A stretch of DNA of 64,000 bases from Pseudomonas sp. PB101 (lineage in GTDB: Bacteria; Pseudomonadota; Gammaproteobacteria; Pseudomonadales; Pseudomonadaceae): contig NZ_RWIR01000007.1 in assembly GCF_009764265.1 (NCBI RefSeq), forward strand, positions 124,001 to 188,000, in the 5' to 3' direction. The notes beneath the pieces are model-generated. The model saw only the letters and a list, made by a program, of their open reading frames with translations, was not told the origin of the DNA and did no database searches. Below are positions 16,568-25,089 of this stretch, piece after piece (positions within the stretch are counted from its first letter, which is position 1; every line of letters starts with the position of its first letter). The translations under genes and the position numbers were made by a program.

Positions 16568-17809
16568 ATGACTCAGCCCAGCACTTCTCTCCCCCCTCAC
16601 GTCGCCATCATCGGCGGCGGCCCTGCCGGCCTGATGGCGGCCGAAGTGTTGAGCCGGGCCGGGATCAAGGTCGACCTGTACGACGGCATGCCTTCGGTCG
16701 GACGCAAATTCCTCCTGGCCGGTGTTGGCGGCATGAACATCACGCACTCCGAAGCCTACCCGGCGTTTCTCTCGCGCTACGCCGAACGCGCCCCGCAGAT
16801 CGCCCCGCTGCTGCGCGGTTTTGGTGCCGAAGCGCTGTGCCAGTGGATTCATGACCTGGGCATCGAAACCTTCGTCGGCAGTTCCGGCCGGGTATTCCCC
16901 ACCGACATGAAAGCCGCGCCATTGCTGCGCGCCTGGCTCAAGCGCCTGCGCGACAGCGGCGTAGTTATCCACACCCGCCACCGCTGGCTCGGCTGGGACG
17001 AGCGCGGCGCTTTGCGCATCGACAGCCCGGAAGGCGAAAAGACCGTTCAGGCCGACGCCACCCTGCTCGCCCTCGGCGGCGGCAGTTGGTCGCGCCTGGG
17101 TTCGGACGGTGCCTGGATGCTGCCACTTGAGCAGCACGGCGTAGGACTGGCGCCGCTGCAACCCAGCAATTGCGGCTTCGAGGTGCAGGCCTGGAGCGAA
17201 TTGATGGTCAGCAAATTCGCCGGCGCACCGCTGAAAAACATCGCCATTGGCCTCAACGACGACGTGCCACGGCTCGGCGAATGTGTGATCACGGCCACCG
17301 GAATCGAAGGCAGTTTGATCTATGCCCTGTCCGCGCCTGTGCGCGAAGCGATCAACCGACACGGATCGGCAACGATTCATCTGGACCTGCTGCCTGGCCG
17401 GCCTGTGGATAAAATTCAGGCGGCGCTGAGCAAACCCCGGGGATCACGTTCCATGGCCAAGCACCTGCACAGCCAGTTGGGCATCGATGGTGTGAAAGCA
17501 GCGTTATTGCGTGAACTGACCGGCGCCGACTGCTTTGCCGACATGGCCTTGCTGGCCAAGGCGATCAAGGCATTGCCACTGACGCTGGTGAAAACCCGTC
17601 CACTGGACGAGGCCATCAGCAGTGCTGGCGGTGTGTTGTTCGAGGCGATGGATGAGCGCTTGATGCTCAAGCAGATGCCTGGCGTGTTCTGCGCCGGGGA
17701 AATGCTCGATTGGGAAGCGCCGACGGGCGGCTATCTGCTGACTGCGTGTTTCGCCAGCGGCCGGACGGCGGGGTTGGGGATGGTGGAGTGGTTGCGGCGC
17801 AAGGGTTGA
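16568..17809 (+). CDS. BaiN/HI0933-family FAD-dependent oxidoreductase (TIGR03862 type)
   Basis: A 413-residue flavoprotein with the dinucleotide motif GGGPAGLMAAE near residues 14-24 and the family signature GRKFLLAGVGGMNITHSE. The C-terminal CAGEMLDWEAPTGGYLLTACFASGRTAG binds FAD. The family is widespread and biochemically poorly defined; some members act as NAD(P)H-dependent reductases. It is a monocistronic gene, and the ATG at 16568 starts at the conserved N terminus. Confidence 0.87.
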   Translation: MTQPSTSLPPHVAIIGGGPAGLMAAEVLSRAGIKVDLYDGMPSVGRKFLLAGVGGMNITHSEAYPAFLSRYAERAPQIAPLLRGFGAEALCQWIHDLGIETFVGSSGRVFPTDMKAAPLLRAWLKRLRDSGVVIHTRHRWLGWDERGALRIDSPEGEKTVQADATLLALGGGSWSRLGSDGAWMLPLEQHGVGLAPLQPSNCGFEVQAWSELMVSKFAGAPLKNIAIGLNDDVPRLGECVITATGIEGSLIYALSAPVREAINRHGSATIHLDLLPGRPVDKIQAALSKPRGSRSMAKHLHSQLGIDGVKAALLRELTGADCFADMALLAKAIKALPLTLVKTRPLDEAISSAGGVLFEAMDERLMLKQMPGVFCAGEMLDWEAPTGGYLLTACFASGRTAGLGMVEWLRRKG

Positions 17810-17824
17810 AGACCGAGGCGCCCC

Positions 17825-17900
17825 CATCGCGAGCAAGCTCGCTCCCACAGAGGATGTGTGAACAATGCAGATCCAGTGTGGGAGCGAGCTTGCTCGCGAA
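17825..17900. repeat. REP palindrome pair
   Basis: CATCGCGAGCAAGCTCGCTC at 17825-17844 and its inverted partner ending TTGCTCGCGA at 17900 flank a 25-base spacer. They lie between convergent genes. Confidence 0.85.
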
Positions 17901-17925
17901 GGCGGACTAACTAACGCAGCACCTA

Positions 17926-19266
17926 TTAAGGCTTGCGCTTGCGCGGCCCGGTATTGAACACCGGCACCTTGCGCACGGGCTTGATCGAAGGCTCTGCCGG
18001 CGCAACTTCTCCGCTGTCCACCCACTTACCCAGATTGCGTTTACCACCGCCACCACCGGAAGCCTTGGGCTTCTTCGGTTTCTTCGGCTTCTTGACGACC
18101 TGGCCACTGGCATCGGTGTCCGGTACGCGGTGCTCGGGTTCGAAGTCCGGCTCGTTCTGCCGCTTCAGGGTCTGGCGGGTCAGCGTCTCGATGGCCGACA
18201 GCAGATTCACTTCATCGGCACACACCAGGGAAATTGCCTCGCCGGTCGAGCCCGCGCGGCCGGTACGACCGATGCGGTGGATGTAGTCCTCGGCAACGAT
18301 CGGCAAGTCGAAGTTGACCACCAACGGCAGGTCTTCGATGTCCAGGCCACGGGCCGCGACGTCGGTGGCGACCAGGATCTGCACTTCACTCGCCTTGAAG
18401 CGGTCGAGCGCACGCTGGCGGGTCGCCTGGGGCTTGTCGCCGTGGATGCCGTCGGCATTGATGCCCAGGCCCTGGAGCTTTTCCACCAGCGCGTCCACGC
18501 CGTTGCGGGTCTTGGCGAACACCAGCACCTGCTTCCACTTGCCCTTGCGCATCAGGTGCACGAACAGTTCCGGCTTGCGCTTCTTGTCCACCGTCACGAT
18601 CCATTGCTTGACCGTGTTGGCCGCGACGTTGCGCGGGCTCACTTCAACCGTCAGCGGGTCGTTGAGCATCTGCCCGGCCAGCAGGCGGATGTCGTCGGAG
18701 AAGGTCGCGGAGAACAGCAGCGTCTGACGTTTCTTCGGCAGCGCGCGGTAAATGTTCGCCAGCTCCTCGGAAAAGCCCAGGTCGAGCATGCGGTCGGCTT
18801 CGTCCAGCACCAGGGTCTGCAGCTGGTTGAACTTCAGCGCGTTCTGGCGGAACAGGTCGAGCAAGCGGCCCGGAGTCGCCACCAGCAGATCGACGCCACT
18901 GCGCAGCTTCATCATTTGCGGGTTGATGCTGACGCCGCCGTACACCGCGTAAGTGCGCAACGGCAGGTTTTCGGCGTACTGGCGCACGGCTTCGTGAACT
19001 TGCTCGGCCAGTTCGCGGGTCGGCACCAGGATCAGTGCGCGAACCGAGTTGGCGGTGACTTTCGGCCCTTCCATGGCCAGCAGTTGCAACAGCGGCAGGG
19101 CGAAACCGGCGGTCTTGCCAGTGCCGGTCTGGGCGGCGGCCATCAGGTCGCGCCCGGCCAGCACCGCCGGAATGGCTTGCGCCTGAACCGGCGTCGGAGT
19201 CTGGTAGCCGAGCGTCTCGAGGGAGCGCAGCAAGGGTTCGATCAGGCCAAGGGTGGCGAAAGTCAT
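17926..19266 (-). CDS. DEAD-box RNA helicase, RhlE-like
   Basis: A 446-residue ATP-dependent RNA helicase. It shows the Q motif region, Walker A AQTGTGKT (45-52), PTRELAEQV, TPGRLLDLF, DEAD (155-158), SATFSDD, and HRIGRTGRAG in the second RecA lobe. A lysine/proline/glycine-rich basic tail (KKPKKPKK..., GGGGGKR) probably binds RNA. The start at 19266 (MTFATLGL) matches the family; the open frame continues 12 residues upstream. Such helicases remodel RNA during ribosome assembly or decay. Confidence 0.9.
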   Translation of the reverse strand: MTFATLGLIEPLLRSLETLGYQTPTPVQAQAIPAVLAGRDLMAAAQTGTGKTAGFALPLLQLLAMEGPKVTANSVRALILVPTRELAEQVHEAVRQYAENLPLRTYAVYGGVSINPQMMKLRSGVDLLVATPGRLLDLFRQNALKFNQLQTLVLDEADRMLDLGFSEELANIYRALPKKRQTLLFSATFSDDIRLLAGQMLNDPLTVEVSPRNVAANTVKQWIVTVDKKRKPELFVHLMRKGKWKQVLVFAKTRNGVDALVEKLQGLGINADGIHGDKPQATRQRALDRFKASEVQILVATDVAARGLDIEDLPLVVNFDLPIVAEDYIHRIGRTGRAGSTGEAISLVCADEVNLLSAIETLTRQTLKRQNEPDFEPEHRVPDTDASGQVVKKPKKPKKPKASGGGGGKRNLGKWVDSGEVAPAEPSIKPVRKVPVFNTGPRKRKP

Positions 19267-19318
19267 GGGAGTACCGTAGGAAAATTCAGCGCGGGTGTGC
19301 AATGCCGCGCAGTTTACC

Positions 19319-20248
19319 CTAATTCACACGGGATTCTGTCGGCACCACCTTCACCGCAGGTAGCTCCGGTTTACGACGCCATTGCGGCAGGCCAATCAAC
19401 ACAACGGCACTGATGATCACAGCCATCGCCAACGCTTCCTCGATACCGATGGTTTCGCCGACAAACACGATCCCCAGCAACACCGCCACCGCCGGGTTGA
19501 CGTAGGCATAGCTGGTGGCCGCGGCCGGACGCACGTGCTTCAACAGGTACATGTAGGCGTTGAAGGCGATGATCGACCCGAACACGGTCAGGTACGCCAG
19601 CGCGGCCCAGCCTTCGATCGGCGGCACCTTTTCCAGGTGTTCACCGCTGACCGCACTGGCGATCAGCAGCACCACACCACCCACCAGCATTTCCACGGCG
19701 CTGGCCATCGCGCCTTGGGGCAGCGGCAAATGTTTGCTCCAAACAGAACCAAACGCCCAGGTCGCCGCAGCAAAAATCAATAACGCCGCACCCAATGGAC
19801 TCGATTGCAGGTTGGAACCCAGGTTGAGCATGGCAATGCCGATCAGCCCGAGGACAATCCCGGCCCATTCGAGACGGGTATTACGCGCGCCCCAGAAATA
19901 TCCACAGAGCAAGGTAAACAGCGGCACCGTCGCCACTGCCAGTGCTGCCACGCCCGACGCGACGCCCGTGTGTTCGGCCACACTCACCGCGCCATTGCCG
20001 CACGCCAGCAACAAGATCCCGATGATGCCAGCAGCTTTCCATTGCGCCCAGGTCGGCGCAGGCGCCCCGCGCCAGCGCAGGAAGGCGTACATCAAGGTCC
20101 CGGCAATGACAAAGCGGATCCCCGCGAGCAACAGCGGCGGCCAATATTCCACACCGATGCGGATCACCAGGTAAGTCGAGCCCCAAATCACGTACAAGGC
20201 GAAGAAGGCAGCGATCAGGGGTAAGGGAAAGCGACGAAGACCGGACAT
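19319..20248 (-). CDS. yedA: Drug/metabolite exporter, YedA-like (EamA family)
   Basis: This 309-residue protein has two EamA repeats and about ten helices. It includes WGSTYLVIRIGVEYWPP at the first-helix exit and the FNAYMYLL...ATSYAYVNPAVAVLLG stretch typical of YedA. Members export amino acids or drugs. It is divergent from an Lrp/AsnC regulator, with a long inverted repeat between them, which suggests amino-acid-responsive control. Confidence 0.87.
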   Translation of the reverse strand: MSGLRRFPLPLIAAFFALYVIWGSTYLVIRIGVEYWPPLLLAGIRFVIAGTLMYAFLRWRGAPAPTWAQWKAAGIIGILLLACGNGAVSVAEHTGVASGVAALAVATVPLFTLLCGYFWGARNTRLEWAGIVLGLIGIAMLNLGSNLQSSPLGAALLIFAAATWAFGSVWSKHLPLPQGAMASAVEMLVGGVVLLIASAVSGEHLEKVPPIEGWAALAYLTVFGSIIAFNAYMYLLKHVRPAAATSYAYVNPAVAVLLGIVFVGETIGIEEALAMAVIISAVVLIGLPQWRRKPELPAVKVVPTESRVN

Positions 20249-20341
20249 GGGGGCAGCTCACAGGCAAAGACAAGTGAACGGCTATTCTAGAAAGGCTAGT
20301 GTCGGAAAATAAGTTACAAAACCTGTTTAAAGCGCCAGTAC

Positions 20342-20389
20342 ACTTTTCAAAACACGGAGTTCAGCGCTATAAACCGTGTTTTCGAAAGT
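20342..20389. promoter_or_regulatory. Lrp/AsnC-type operator candidate
   Basis: ACTTTTCAAAACACGG at 20342-20357 and the complement of ACTTTCGAAAACACGG at 20374-20389 form an inverted repeat of 16-base arms with two mismatches. The spacer is 16 bases. It lies just upstream of the regulator gene and in front of the divergent exporter. Confidence 0.5.
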
Positions 20390-20413
20390 CGGCTATTTTC
20401 AGGAGTCACCCCG

Positions 20414-20869
20414 ATGGATAAGTACGACCGCATGCTGCTCAGCGCCCTGCTGGAAAACGGTCGCGCGTCCTACGCCGACCTGGCGCGCAAGGTCAACCTG
20501 TCCGCCCCGGCGGTGGCCGAGCGCGTGGCCAAGCTCGAAGCCAGCGGGGTGATCACCGGCTATCAGGCGAAAGTCGACATGGCCAAGCTCGGCCTGCCGA
20601 TCCAGTGCGTGATCGAACTGCGCCTGAACCAGCACGGCAACCAGAAAGCCTACGACGACCTGATCAAAATCCCGCAGTTGACCGAATGCCATCGGGTGAC
20701 CGGCGACCCGTGCGTGATCATGCAAGCGGCGGTGGGCTCGATGCCGGAGCTGGAAGAACTGATCAACCGGATTGCTACGTTCGGGTTCAGCAAGACGTCG
20801 ATCGTGTTGTCGAGTGCGATAGAGAAGCGGGTGCCGTTGGGGCATATCGAAGGGAATGGCAAATCCTGA
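20414..20869 (+). CDS. Lrp/AsnC-family transcriptional regulator
   Basis: A 151-residue regulator. It has an N-terminal helix-turn-helix (YADLARKVNLSAPAVAERVAKLE) and a C-terminal RAM/AsnC ligand-binding domain with the VTGDPCVIMQAAV pattern. These proteins form octamers and sense amino acids. It is divergent from the YedA-like exporter, a common arrangement in which the regulator controls the exporter. The ATG at 20414 follows AGGAG. Confidence 0.9.
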   Translation: MDKYDRMLLSALLENGRASYADLARKVNLSAPAVAERVAKLEASGVITGYQAKVDMAKLGLPIQCVIELRLNQHGNQKAYDDLIKIPQLTECHRVTGDPCVIMQAAVGSMPELEELINRIATFGFSKTSIVLSSAIEKRVPLGHIEGNGKS

Positions 20870-20880
20870 GGCAATGATGT

Positions 20881-20914
20881 CCCTGTGGGAGCGAGCTTGC
20901 TCGCTCCCACAGGG
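20881..20914. repeat. Perfect REP hairpin, possible terminator
   Basis: CCCTGTGGGAGCGAGC and its exact complement flank TT, giving a 16-bp perfect stem. It is a REP unit lying between convergent genes and could act as a bidirectional transcript end. Confidence 0.7.
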
Positions 20915-20934
20915 GATTTATGGTGACTTCGGGA

Positions 20935-21540
20935 TCAGCGATAGCGCTTGAGGTGCTCGCCCACTCTCGCCGCCGGCACTTTCTGCAACTTGCACAGCAA
21001 GTCATGGGACAGTTCGCGCAAGCCATGCTTCTGCCGCAGTTCTTCGGCCAGGTGCGCCGTCAGGTTGGCCGCCATCTCGGCATCGGCCATGGCCCGGTGG
21101 GCCTTGCCGGTGTTGGGCAGGTTGGCGAAGGTGGTCAGGGTGCCGAGCTTGTGGTTCGGCGCGGCGGGCATCAGGCGGCGGGCCAACAGCAGCGAGCAGG
21201 CAAAGTTCTGCAAGCGGGTGCGTTTGATTCGCCCGAGCTCGAAGTCCCAGAACTTCTGGTCGAACGCGGCATTGTGCGCGAGCAACGGCGTGCAGCCGAC
21301 GAACTCATTGACCTCGTTCATCACCTGCTCGGCAGGCGGCGCGGTGCGCAGCATGGCGTTGCTGATGCCGGTGAGTTGCTCGATGAAGCCCGGGACCCGC
21401 ACACCGGCGTTCATCAGGCTCTGGTAACGCTCGACGATGCGCCCCTGTTCAAGGATCACCACGGCAATTTCCGTGGCCCGGCAGCTGCTGCTCGGGGAGA
21501 TCCCGGTGGTTTCAAAGTCGATGACTGCTATGCGTTCCAA
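20935..21540 (-). CDS. DEDDh 3'-5' exonuclease (DnaQ-like)
   Basis: A 201-residue exonuclease with ExoI motif DFET (residues 8-11), ExoII in LLAHNAAFDQKF and ExoIII HRAMADAE, so all four acidic residues and the histidine are present. It is a stand-alone DnaQ-superfamily protein rather than the polymerase III epsilon subunit, which lacks this context and tail. It probably trims DNA or RNA 3' ends. The NYN gene lies 23 bp upstream on the same strand, so the two may be co-transcribed. Confidence 0.86.
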   Translation of the reverse strand: MERIAVIDFETTGISPSSSCRATEIAVVILEQGRIVERYQSLMNAGVRVPGFIEQLTGISNAMLRTAPPAEQVMNEVNEFVGCTPLLAHNAAFDQKFWDFELGRIKRTRLQNFACSLLLARRLMPAAPNHKLGTLTTFANLPNTGKAHRAMADAEMAANLTAHLAEELRQKHGLRELSHDLLCKLQKVPAARVGEHLKRYR

Positions 21541-21562
21541 ACCTGGTTGAACTCCGTAAAAA

Positions 21563-22042
21563 TCAATTCTTGAGCAGCAACGCGCCTTCGATCGGCACGT
21601 AGCGGCTGGCGGCGCGGATCAGCGAGTTGGCCGTCAGCCCCGGCACGCCGTAGGCCACCGCCTGTACCCCGTGTTTGCTGATGATGCGCTCGAGCAACAT
21701 GTCGAAATCACCATCACCGGAGGCCAGGACGATTTCATCGACATGGTCGGCGGCGTCCATGATGTCGAGGGTGATGCCCACGTCCCAGTCACCCTTGGCC
21801 GAGCCGTCGCTGCGCTGGATGTAGGGCTTGAGCTTCACGGTGAAACCGAGGTTGCGCAGGATTTGCTGGAACTGCTGCTGTTTACTGTCGCCGCGGTCGA
21901 TGGCGTAGGCGTAGGCCTCGACGATCTCGCCCTGTTTGCTGATGTCAGCCCACAGCGCGGCGTAGTTGAAGTGGCAACCATAAGCCTGACGCACGGTGTA
22001 GTAGAGGTTCTGGACATCGGCGAACACTGCGATTTTTTTCAC
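21563..22042 (-). CDS. NYN/LabA-like PIN-fold nuclease domain protein
   Basis: A 159-residue protein of the NYN/DUF88 family. D9 in VFADVQNLYY, the DVGITLDIMD segment and the acidic VLASGDGDFDMLL motif mark a PIN-like metal-dependent nuclease site. Members are thought to act on RNA. It precedes the exonuclease gene with a 22-bp gap, which supports a shared nucleic-acid processing role. Confidence 0.83.
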   Translation of the reverse strand: MKKIAVFADVQNLYYTVRQAYGCHFNYAALWADISKQGEIVEAYAYAIDRGDSKQQQFQQILRNLGFTVKLKPYIQRSDGSAKGDWDVGITLDIMDAADHVDEIVLASGDGDFDMLLERIISKHGVQAVAYGVPGLTANSLIRAASRYVPIEGALLLKN

Positions 22043-22128
22043 CGGTATTCCTCAAGGCGGAATCAGGCCCCGGGCCCGAAAAGTCGCCCAGTATGCCAGC
22101 CCAAAGGATTGTTCCGCGAATAATCGGC

Positions 22129-22150
22129 CCGGAGCGCGGTTGCGCTCCGG
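22129..22150 (-). terminator. Hairpin downstream of the DUF2076 gene
   Basis: CCGGAGCGC and GCGCTCCGG form a perfect 9-bp stem around GGTT, 13 bp past the DUF2076 stop. Only a weak T-rich tract follows on the minus strand, so terminator function is tentative. Confidence 0.45.
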
Positions 22151-22162
22151 ACGAATGGCGTG

Positions 22163-22945
22163 TCAGACGAAGGAATCGTCGTCGCCACCGAAGAACGATG
22201 AGTTGTCATCGCTGTAATCAGCGTCGCTGAACCCGCCCTGATCGTTGCTCCAGGAATCGTTACCGGCCATGCGCTGGTCATCACCCCAGCCATTGTTGCC
22301 CTGGTCGTTGACCTGGGCCGGCTCTTCCTTGATGACTTCGACGACTTCCGGTTGCTGATTGTGATGGAACAGGCTGCTGATGCCTTGGGCCAGCATCACG
22401 CCACCCGCCACGCCGGCAGCGGTTTTCAGCGCACCGCCGAGGAAACTGCTTCCGGCCGCTGCCGGAGCCTGCTGCTGCGGTGCATAGCCCTGCTGTGGAA
22501 GGTTTTGCTGTGGTGCGCCGAAGTTCTGCTGTGGCGGTTGCGCACCGAACGACGAGCGCCCCGGTTCACGCCAGCCGCCGCTGGACGGCGGTGCGTTCTG
22601 GGGGGGTGCCGGTTGTGGATCACGGGAAGCGCCGCCAAAGATGCTCGACAAAAAGCCACCACTGCTGGGTGCCGGAGCCGGGGTCGCCTGCGCCCTGGCC
22701 TGCTGCAGCTCGGCCTGCATCTGCTGGACTTGCCCGTTCAGTTGCTTGTTCTGCTCATCGAGGCTCTTGATTGCCGCCTCTTGCACCAGAATCGCCTGGG
22801 TCATGAAATAACCTGCCGCTGGCTGGTGCGTCAGGTGTTCCTTGATCCGCGCCTCGGCCTGGGCGTCGCGCGGGGCTGAGTCCGTTTCGGCCTGCTGCAG
22901 CCGGGAAAACAGTCCATCGATCAGGGTTTGTTCTTCGCTGTTCAT
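22163..22945 (-). CDS. DUF2076 family protein
   Basis: This 260-residue protein has an N-terminal alpha-helical DUF2076 region (EEQTLIDGLFSRLQQAE through the coiled coil at about 65-95). A low-complexity Pro/Gln/Ala middle follows (APQQNLPQQGYAPQQQ), then a glycine-rich hydrophobic helix near residues 165-185 and an acidic Asn/Asp-rich tail. The family is described as periplasmic or envelope-associated and has no firm function. It stands alone. Confidence 0.8.
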   Translation of the reverse strand: MNSEEQTLIDGLFSRLQQAETDSAPRDAQAEARIKEHLTHQPAAGYFMTQAILVQEAAIKSLDEQNKQLNGQVQQMQAELQQARAQATPAPAPSSGGFLSSIFGGASRDPQPAPPQNAPPSSGGWREPGRSSFGAQPPQQNFGAPQQNLPQQGYAPQQQAPAAAGSSFLGGALKTAAGVAGGVMLAQGISSLFHHNQQPEVVEVIKEEPAQVNDQGNNGWGDDQRMAGNDSWSNDQGGFSDADYSDDNSSFFGGDDDSFV

Positions 22946-23124
22946 GGCGACCTCGTAGATTGCCGGGGGAAATCAATGCGCTTTTCCAGTGAGGATAAGG
23001 CGCCCGACCTTAATGGAGGCTGAAACAAGTTGTTTCAATGACCTTTACCGATCGTTTACGTTTGCGTCCCCGAGCACTTGATCGGTTAAAGTGGACCACT
23101 GCTTCCAACCTGCGATACCGACTG

Positions 23125-23799
23125 ATGAATCCGTTAGATGTGCTGCGTGACTCCCTGTATTTCTTCAAGCGCAATCTGGGCCAGATCGTGCAGCTGTGCC
23201 TGCCGCTGGTGATTTTCGAGGCGCTGCTGCAACAAGTGGTCGACCACTCCACGGAGCCGGACAGTTTCCCCGGCATCAGCGTGATCGTCGGCTTGCTGGT
23301 GTACCCGCTGTACACCGCCGCGCTGATCCTGTTTCTCGACGCCCGCAGCCGGGGCGAATCGCCGAGCAACCGCGAGCTGCTGTCCAGGTCCGCCTACCTG
23401 TGGCCGCGCTTCGCCCTGCTGACGGCGCTCAATACGGTGCTGATTCTGCTGGGCCTGTCGCTGTACTTCCTGCCAGGCATCTACCTGATGGTGACCCTGG
23501 CGTTTGGCGAATACCTGCTGGTGTTGCGCGGCCTGGCGCCGCTGGCGGCCATGAAGGAAAGCCTGCGCGTGACCAAAGGTCACTTCCTGCGCATCCTGCT
23601 GTGCATTCTGTGTGTGATGGGGCCGTTGTGGGTGCTCAAGGGCATGACGCTGGCGGCGTACCCGGAACCTCAGAACCCGGTGGTTTCAGTGCTGATCGAC
23701 AGCGCCCACAGCTTCCTGCAGTTGTTTACCAGCGTGGTGCTGTTCCGCCTGTTCATGCTGATCAACCCGCTGCCCGAGAGCAATGACAACCCGCTCTGA
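23125..23799 (+). CDS. YciC-like integral membrane protein
   Basis: A 224-residue protein with about six membrane helices, starting MNPLDVLRDSLYFFKRNL. This is the conserved N terminus of the family and the reason for choosing 23125 over upstream in-frame starts. The VTKGHFLRILL segment near the middle is also family-like. No biochemical function is established. It is followed 66 bp later by an endonuclease/phosphatase-family gene. Confidence 0.78.
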   Translation: MNPLDVLRDSLYFFKRNLGQIVQLCLPLVIFEALLQQVVDHSTEPDSFPGISVIVGLLVYPLYTAALILFLDARSRGESPSNRELLSRSAYLWPRFALLTALNTVLILLGLSLYFLPGIYLMVTLAFGEYLLVLRGLAPLAAMKESLRVTKGHFLRILLCILCVMGPLWVLKGMTLAAYPEPQNPVVSVLIDSAHSFLQLFTSVVLFRLFMLINPLPESNDNPL

Positions 23800-23865
23800 C
23801 CTTGGGCGCGACCCTCGCTCTCGGGTATGCTCGAGAGCAATTTTGTAACGCTATTAAGCCGAGCC

Positions 23866-24945
23866 ATGACCCGTCTACTGCGCTACACCCTGCTGGGCCT
23901 GCTGATTGCGATCGGCCTGGCCGTCGTGATGATCTACAGCCTGACCTGGCGCCCCGACGCCAAAGAAGTGTTACCCGTCAGTTGCAGTGACCAGGCACCC
24001 ACCCTGGTCCCGGGGCAGGCGTTGAAGGTGATGACCTGGAACGTCCAGTACCTGGCCGGCAAGCGTTACGTGTTCTGGAATGACCTGGCCGCCGGTACCG
24101 ACGAACGCCCCACACCGGAAGACATGGCCTTCAGCCTCGACGAAGTGGCGCGGGTGATTCGCGACGAGCAACCGGACATCGTGTTGCTGCAGGAACTGGA
24201 CGACGGCGCCAAGGCCAGCGATTACCAGCACCAGTTCAAGCTGCTGCAGGAACGGCTCGCCGACTTGTATCCGTGTAGCGCCAGCGCCTTCGACTGGAAG
24301 GCCGACTTCGTACCGAACCCGCACATCTTCGGCAGCGTTGGCCGGCAACTGGCGACCCTGAGCCGTTACCAGATCGAACATGCCGAACGCCTGCAACTGC
24401 CCGTCGCCTCGGGCAATCCTCTCAGCCGCCAGTTCCAGCCGAGGAACGCCTTGCTGGTGAGCTACCTGCCCTTGAGTGACGGTGGGCAGATTGCCGTGCT
24501 CAATACCCATCTGGAGCGTGCGACCCGGGCCGGCAATATCCTGCAAAAACAGGTGGACGCCGTGGCCAGGACGCTCGACAGATTCGAAAGCCGTGGCACG
24601 CCGTGGCTGATCGGTGGGGATTTCAACCTGTTGCCGCTTGGCCAGTATCGACGCCTGCCCGAGGCGCAACGCACGCCCTTCTCCGCCGACAGCCCGCTGC
24701 ACTTGCTGTGGGACAAGTACCCGATGATCCCGACCAACAACGAGGCCAGTGGCATAGATCGCGAGCGCTGGCTGACGCATTACCCGAACGACACCGGGCT
24801 GAACGGCCCGGACCGGACCGTCGACTACCTGTTCTACAGTCCGAGGATCAAACGGGTGGAGGCCATGGTGCGGCAGGACGATACGTTGCGTATCTCCGAT
24901 CACCTGCCGGTGATTGCGCGGTTTCTGTTGCCGGCTGCGCCCTGA
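23866..24945 (+). CDS. Endonuclease/exonuclease/phosphatase family protein, membrane-anchored
   Basis: A 359-residue protein with one N-terminal membrane helix (about residues 5-25), followed by an EEP domain. The metal and catalytic residues are visible in TWNVQYL, LLQELDD, NTHLER, GGDFNLLP and SDHLPV. The domain therefore faces the periplasm. Members hydrolyse phosphodiester or phosphomonoester bonds in nucleic acids or phosphoinositide-like lipids. The ATG at 23866 directly precedes the helix. Confidence 0.83.
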   Translation: MTRLLRYTLLGLLIAIGLAVVMIYSLTWRPDAKEVLPVSCSDQAPTLVPGQALKVMTWNVQYLAGKRYVFWNDLAAGTDERPTPEDMAFSLDEVARVIRDEQPDIVLLQELDDGAKASDYQHQFKLLQERLADLYPCSASAFDWKADFVPNPHIFGSVGRQLATLSRYQIEHAERLQLPVASGNPLSRQFQPRNALLVSYLPLSDGGQIAVLNTHLERATRAGNILQKQVDAVARTLDRFESRGTPWLIGGDFNLLPLGQYRRLPEAQRTPFSADSPLHLLWDKYPMIPTNNEASGIDRERWLTHYPNDTGLNGPDRTVDYLFYSPRIKRVEAMVRQDDTLRISDHLPVIARFLLPAAP

Positions 24946-24970
24946 CACCTAACTCCAGCCAGACACAAAA

Positions 24971-25065
24971 CCTGTGGCAGCGAGCTTGCTCGCGATGGCG
25001 TCGTGTCAGTCGACATCAATGCTGAATGACAAATTGCAATCGCGAGCAAGCTCGCTCCCACAGGG
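24971..25065. repeat. REP palindrome pair
   Basis: CCTGTGGCAGCGAGCTTGCT at 24971-24990 and an inverted unit at 25039-25065 lie between the phosphatase gene and the ABC ATPase gene, which are convergent. Confidence 0.82.
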
Positions 25066-25089
25066 ATGGTGCACGGGCTGGAATCGGCT

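Noticed and set aside
18130..19413. 427-codon open frame antisense to the DEAD-box helicase
   Set aside because: The helicase on the other strand has every motif; this frame has none and reflects GC-biased codons.
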